14,743 nucleotides of DNA from Actinomycetota bacterium. GTDB taxonomy: Bacteria; Actinomycetota; Humimicrobiia; Humimicrobiales; Humimicrobiaceae. Positions within the stretch are counted from its first letter, which is position 1. Each line of letters opens with the position of its first letter. Positions 14,081 through 14,743 of this stretch are shown piece after piece. Made by a program: the position numbers and the translations under genes. The notes beneath the pieces are model-generated. The model saw only the letters and a list, made by a program, of their open reading frames with translations, ran no database searches and was not told the origin of the DNA. The stretch is from NCBI GenBank assembly GCA_023475715.1, contig JAMCVO010000418.1, forward strand, positions 1 to 14,743, given 5' to 3'.

Positions 14081-14743
14081 AAATCCTAACAATCATCGGA
14101 ACGCGTCCTGAGATTATCAGGTTATCATTGATTATCAATAAATTGGATAAAATTTGTCATCACATCCTTGTTCATACAGGTCAGAATTTTGACACGCGCC
14201 TTAGCGATATTTTTTTTAGGGAGCTTGAAGTGAGAAAGCCTGATTACCTTCTGGGGATAAAAGAAGGTAGTTTTACAAAGCAGATCAGCTCCATCTTTAT
14301 TAAAGTAGAGAGAATATTATTACAAGAAAAACCGGATAAAATACTGATTTTAGGAGATACTAACAGCGGTTTGTCATCAATTGTCGCGAAAAAAATAGGT
14401 ATTCCGGTTTATCATCTGGAAGCTGGTAACCGTTGTTATGATGAAAGTGTTCCGGAAGAAATTAACCGTAAAATTATTGATCACACCAGCACTTTCCTAC
14501 TACCTTATACAAAAGGTAGTAGAAATAATCTCTTGCATGAAGGATTTAAAGATAAAAGCATCTTTGTAATCGGTAACCCAATTTATGAAGTTATTAAACA
14601 CTTCCATTTAAAAATCGATCACTCACGCATATTAGAACATTTGCAACTACGACCCAAAAAATATTTTTTAGTGACAATTCACCGGGGCGAGAATGTTGAT
14701 ATAAAAGACCGATTAATTTCGTTAATGAAAGCATTAAACATAA
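14077..14743 (+). CDS. UDP-2-acetamido-2,6-dideoxy-L-hexose 2-epimerase (FnlC/WbjD/CapG type), 3' truncated
   Basis: The frame runs open from ATG 14077 to the end of the window and gives the first 222 residues of an expected 370 or so. It belongs to the WecB superfamily: IGTRPEIIRLS at 7-17, HTGQNFDTRL at 33-42, ILGDTNS at 91-97 with D94, HLEAGNRC at 113-120 with E115, VPEEINRKIIDH at 125-136, IGNPIYEV at 165-172, and TIHRGENVD at 200-208 with H202. The EAGNRC/HTGQN.D combination separates the FnlC/WbjD/CapG subgroup from ordinary UDP-GlcNAc 2-epimerases (EAGLRT). It should invert C2 of the reduced 6-deoxy-L-sugar to give UDP-L-FucNAc or UDP-L-QuiNAc. The start overlaps the upstream methyltransferase stop by ATGA. 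It is cut only by the window edge; no defect is visible. Confidence 0.9.
   Translation, partial: MKILTIIGTRPEIIRLSLIINKLDKICHHILVHTGQNFDTRLSDIFFRELEVRKPDYLLGIKEGSFTKQISSIFIKVERILLQEKPDKILILGDTNSGLSSIVAKKIGIPVYHLEAGNRCYDESVPEEINRKIIDHTSTFLLPYTKGSRNNLLHEGFKDKSIFVIGNPIYEVIKHFHLKIDHSRILEHLQLRPKKYFLVTIHRGENVDIKDRLISLMKALNI
14497..14522 (+). repeat. Perfect 10-bp inverted repeat (hairpin) inside the FnlC-like gene
   Basis: CTACTACCTT at 14497-14506 and its exact reverse complement AAGGTAGTAG at 14513-14522 are separated by a 6-base loop (ATACAA). It lies in coding sequence for residues about 141-149 of the epimerase. No T-run follows, so it is not a typical intrinsic terminator. It may be chance, a translation-pausing hairpin or an mRNA processing site. 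Confidence 0.6.

Overview
The window is a slice of a cell-surface polysaccharide locus from an AT-rich bacterium. All thirteen recognisable genes lie on the + strand and are packed end to end. Junctions are either short overlaps (ATGA, or 8 to 26 bp) or gaps of 1 to 5 bp. No internal promoter, terminator, tRNA, IS element, CRISPR array or non-coding stretch longer than about 10 bp is visible. The cluster is cut at both ends: the first gene lacks its start and the last lacks its end. The genetic code is standard and most start codons lack a clear Shine-Dalgarno (SD) sequence. Taxonomy cannot be fixed from this: a low-GC anaerobe or a candidate-phylum (Patescibacteria-like) bacterium would both fit.

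Layout. Positions 1-147 hold the tail of a GT4-like glycosyltransferase. Positions 122-1057 encode an NAD-dependent nucleotide-sugar epimerase/dehydratase. Positions 1059-3154 encode a Wzm/Wzt-type ABC exporter whose ATPase carries a C-terminal carbohydrate-binding domain. Positions 3160-8166 hold three unusual putative polymer-modifying proteins: a stand-alone pyruvyl-transferase-like protein, an 864-residue fusion of an FrhB-type Fe-S domain to a second pyruvyl transferase, and a fusion of an alpha/alpha-toroid domain to a SAM methyltransferase. Positions 8159-11242 encode a WecB-type UDP-GlcNAc 2-epimerase, a GT2 and a GT4 glycosyltransferase. Positions 11244-14743 hold a three-enzyme UDP-2-acetamido-2,6-dideoxy-L-hexose pathway: an RmlD-like reductase, a CapE/FnlA/WbjB-like 4,6-dehydratase/5-epimerase, and a partial FnlC/WbjD-like 2-epimerase. 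A Methyltransf_24-like gene sits inside that pathway.

How they may work together (inference). The sugar-nucleotide enzymes supply UDP-ManNAc and an N-acetylated 6-deoxy-L-hexose (L-FucNAc, L-RhaNAc or L-QuiNAc). The glycosyltransferases assemble the chain in the cytoplasm. The pyruvyl- and methyltransferases decorate it, perhaps at the non-reducing end. Wzm/Wzt exports it, with the Wzt C-terminal domain a candidate reader of the decoration. The most novel parts are the FrhB-pyruvyltransferase and toroid-methyltransferase fusions and their position directly after the exporter.
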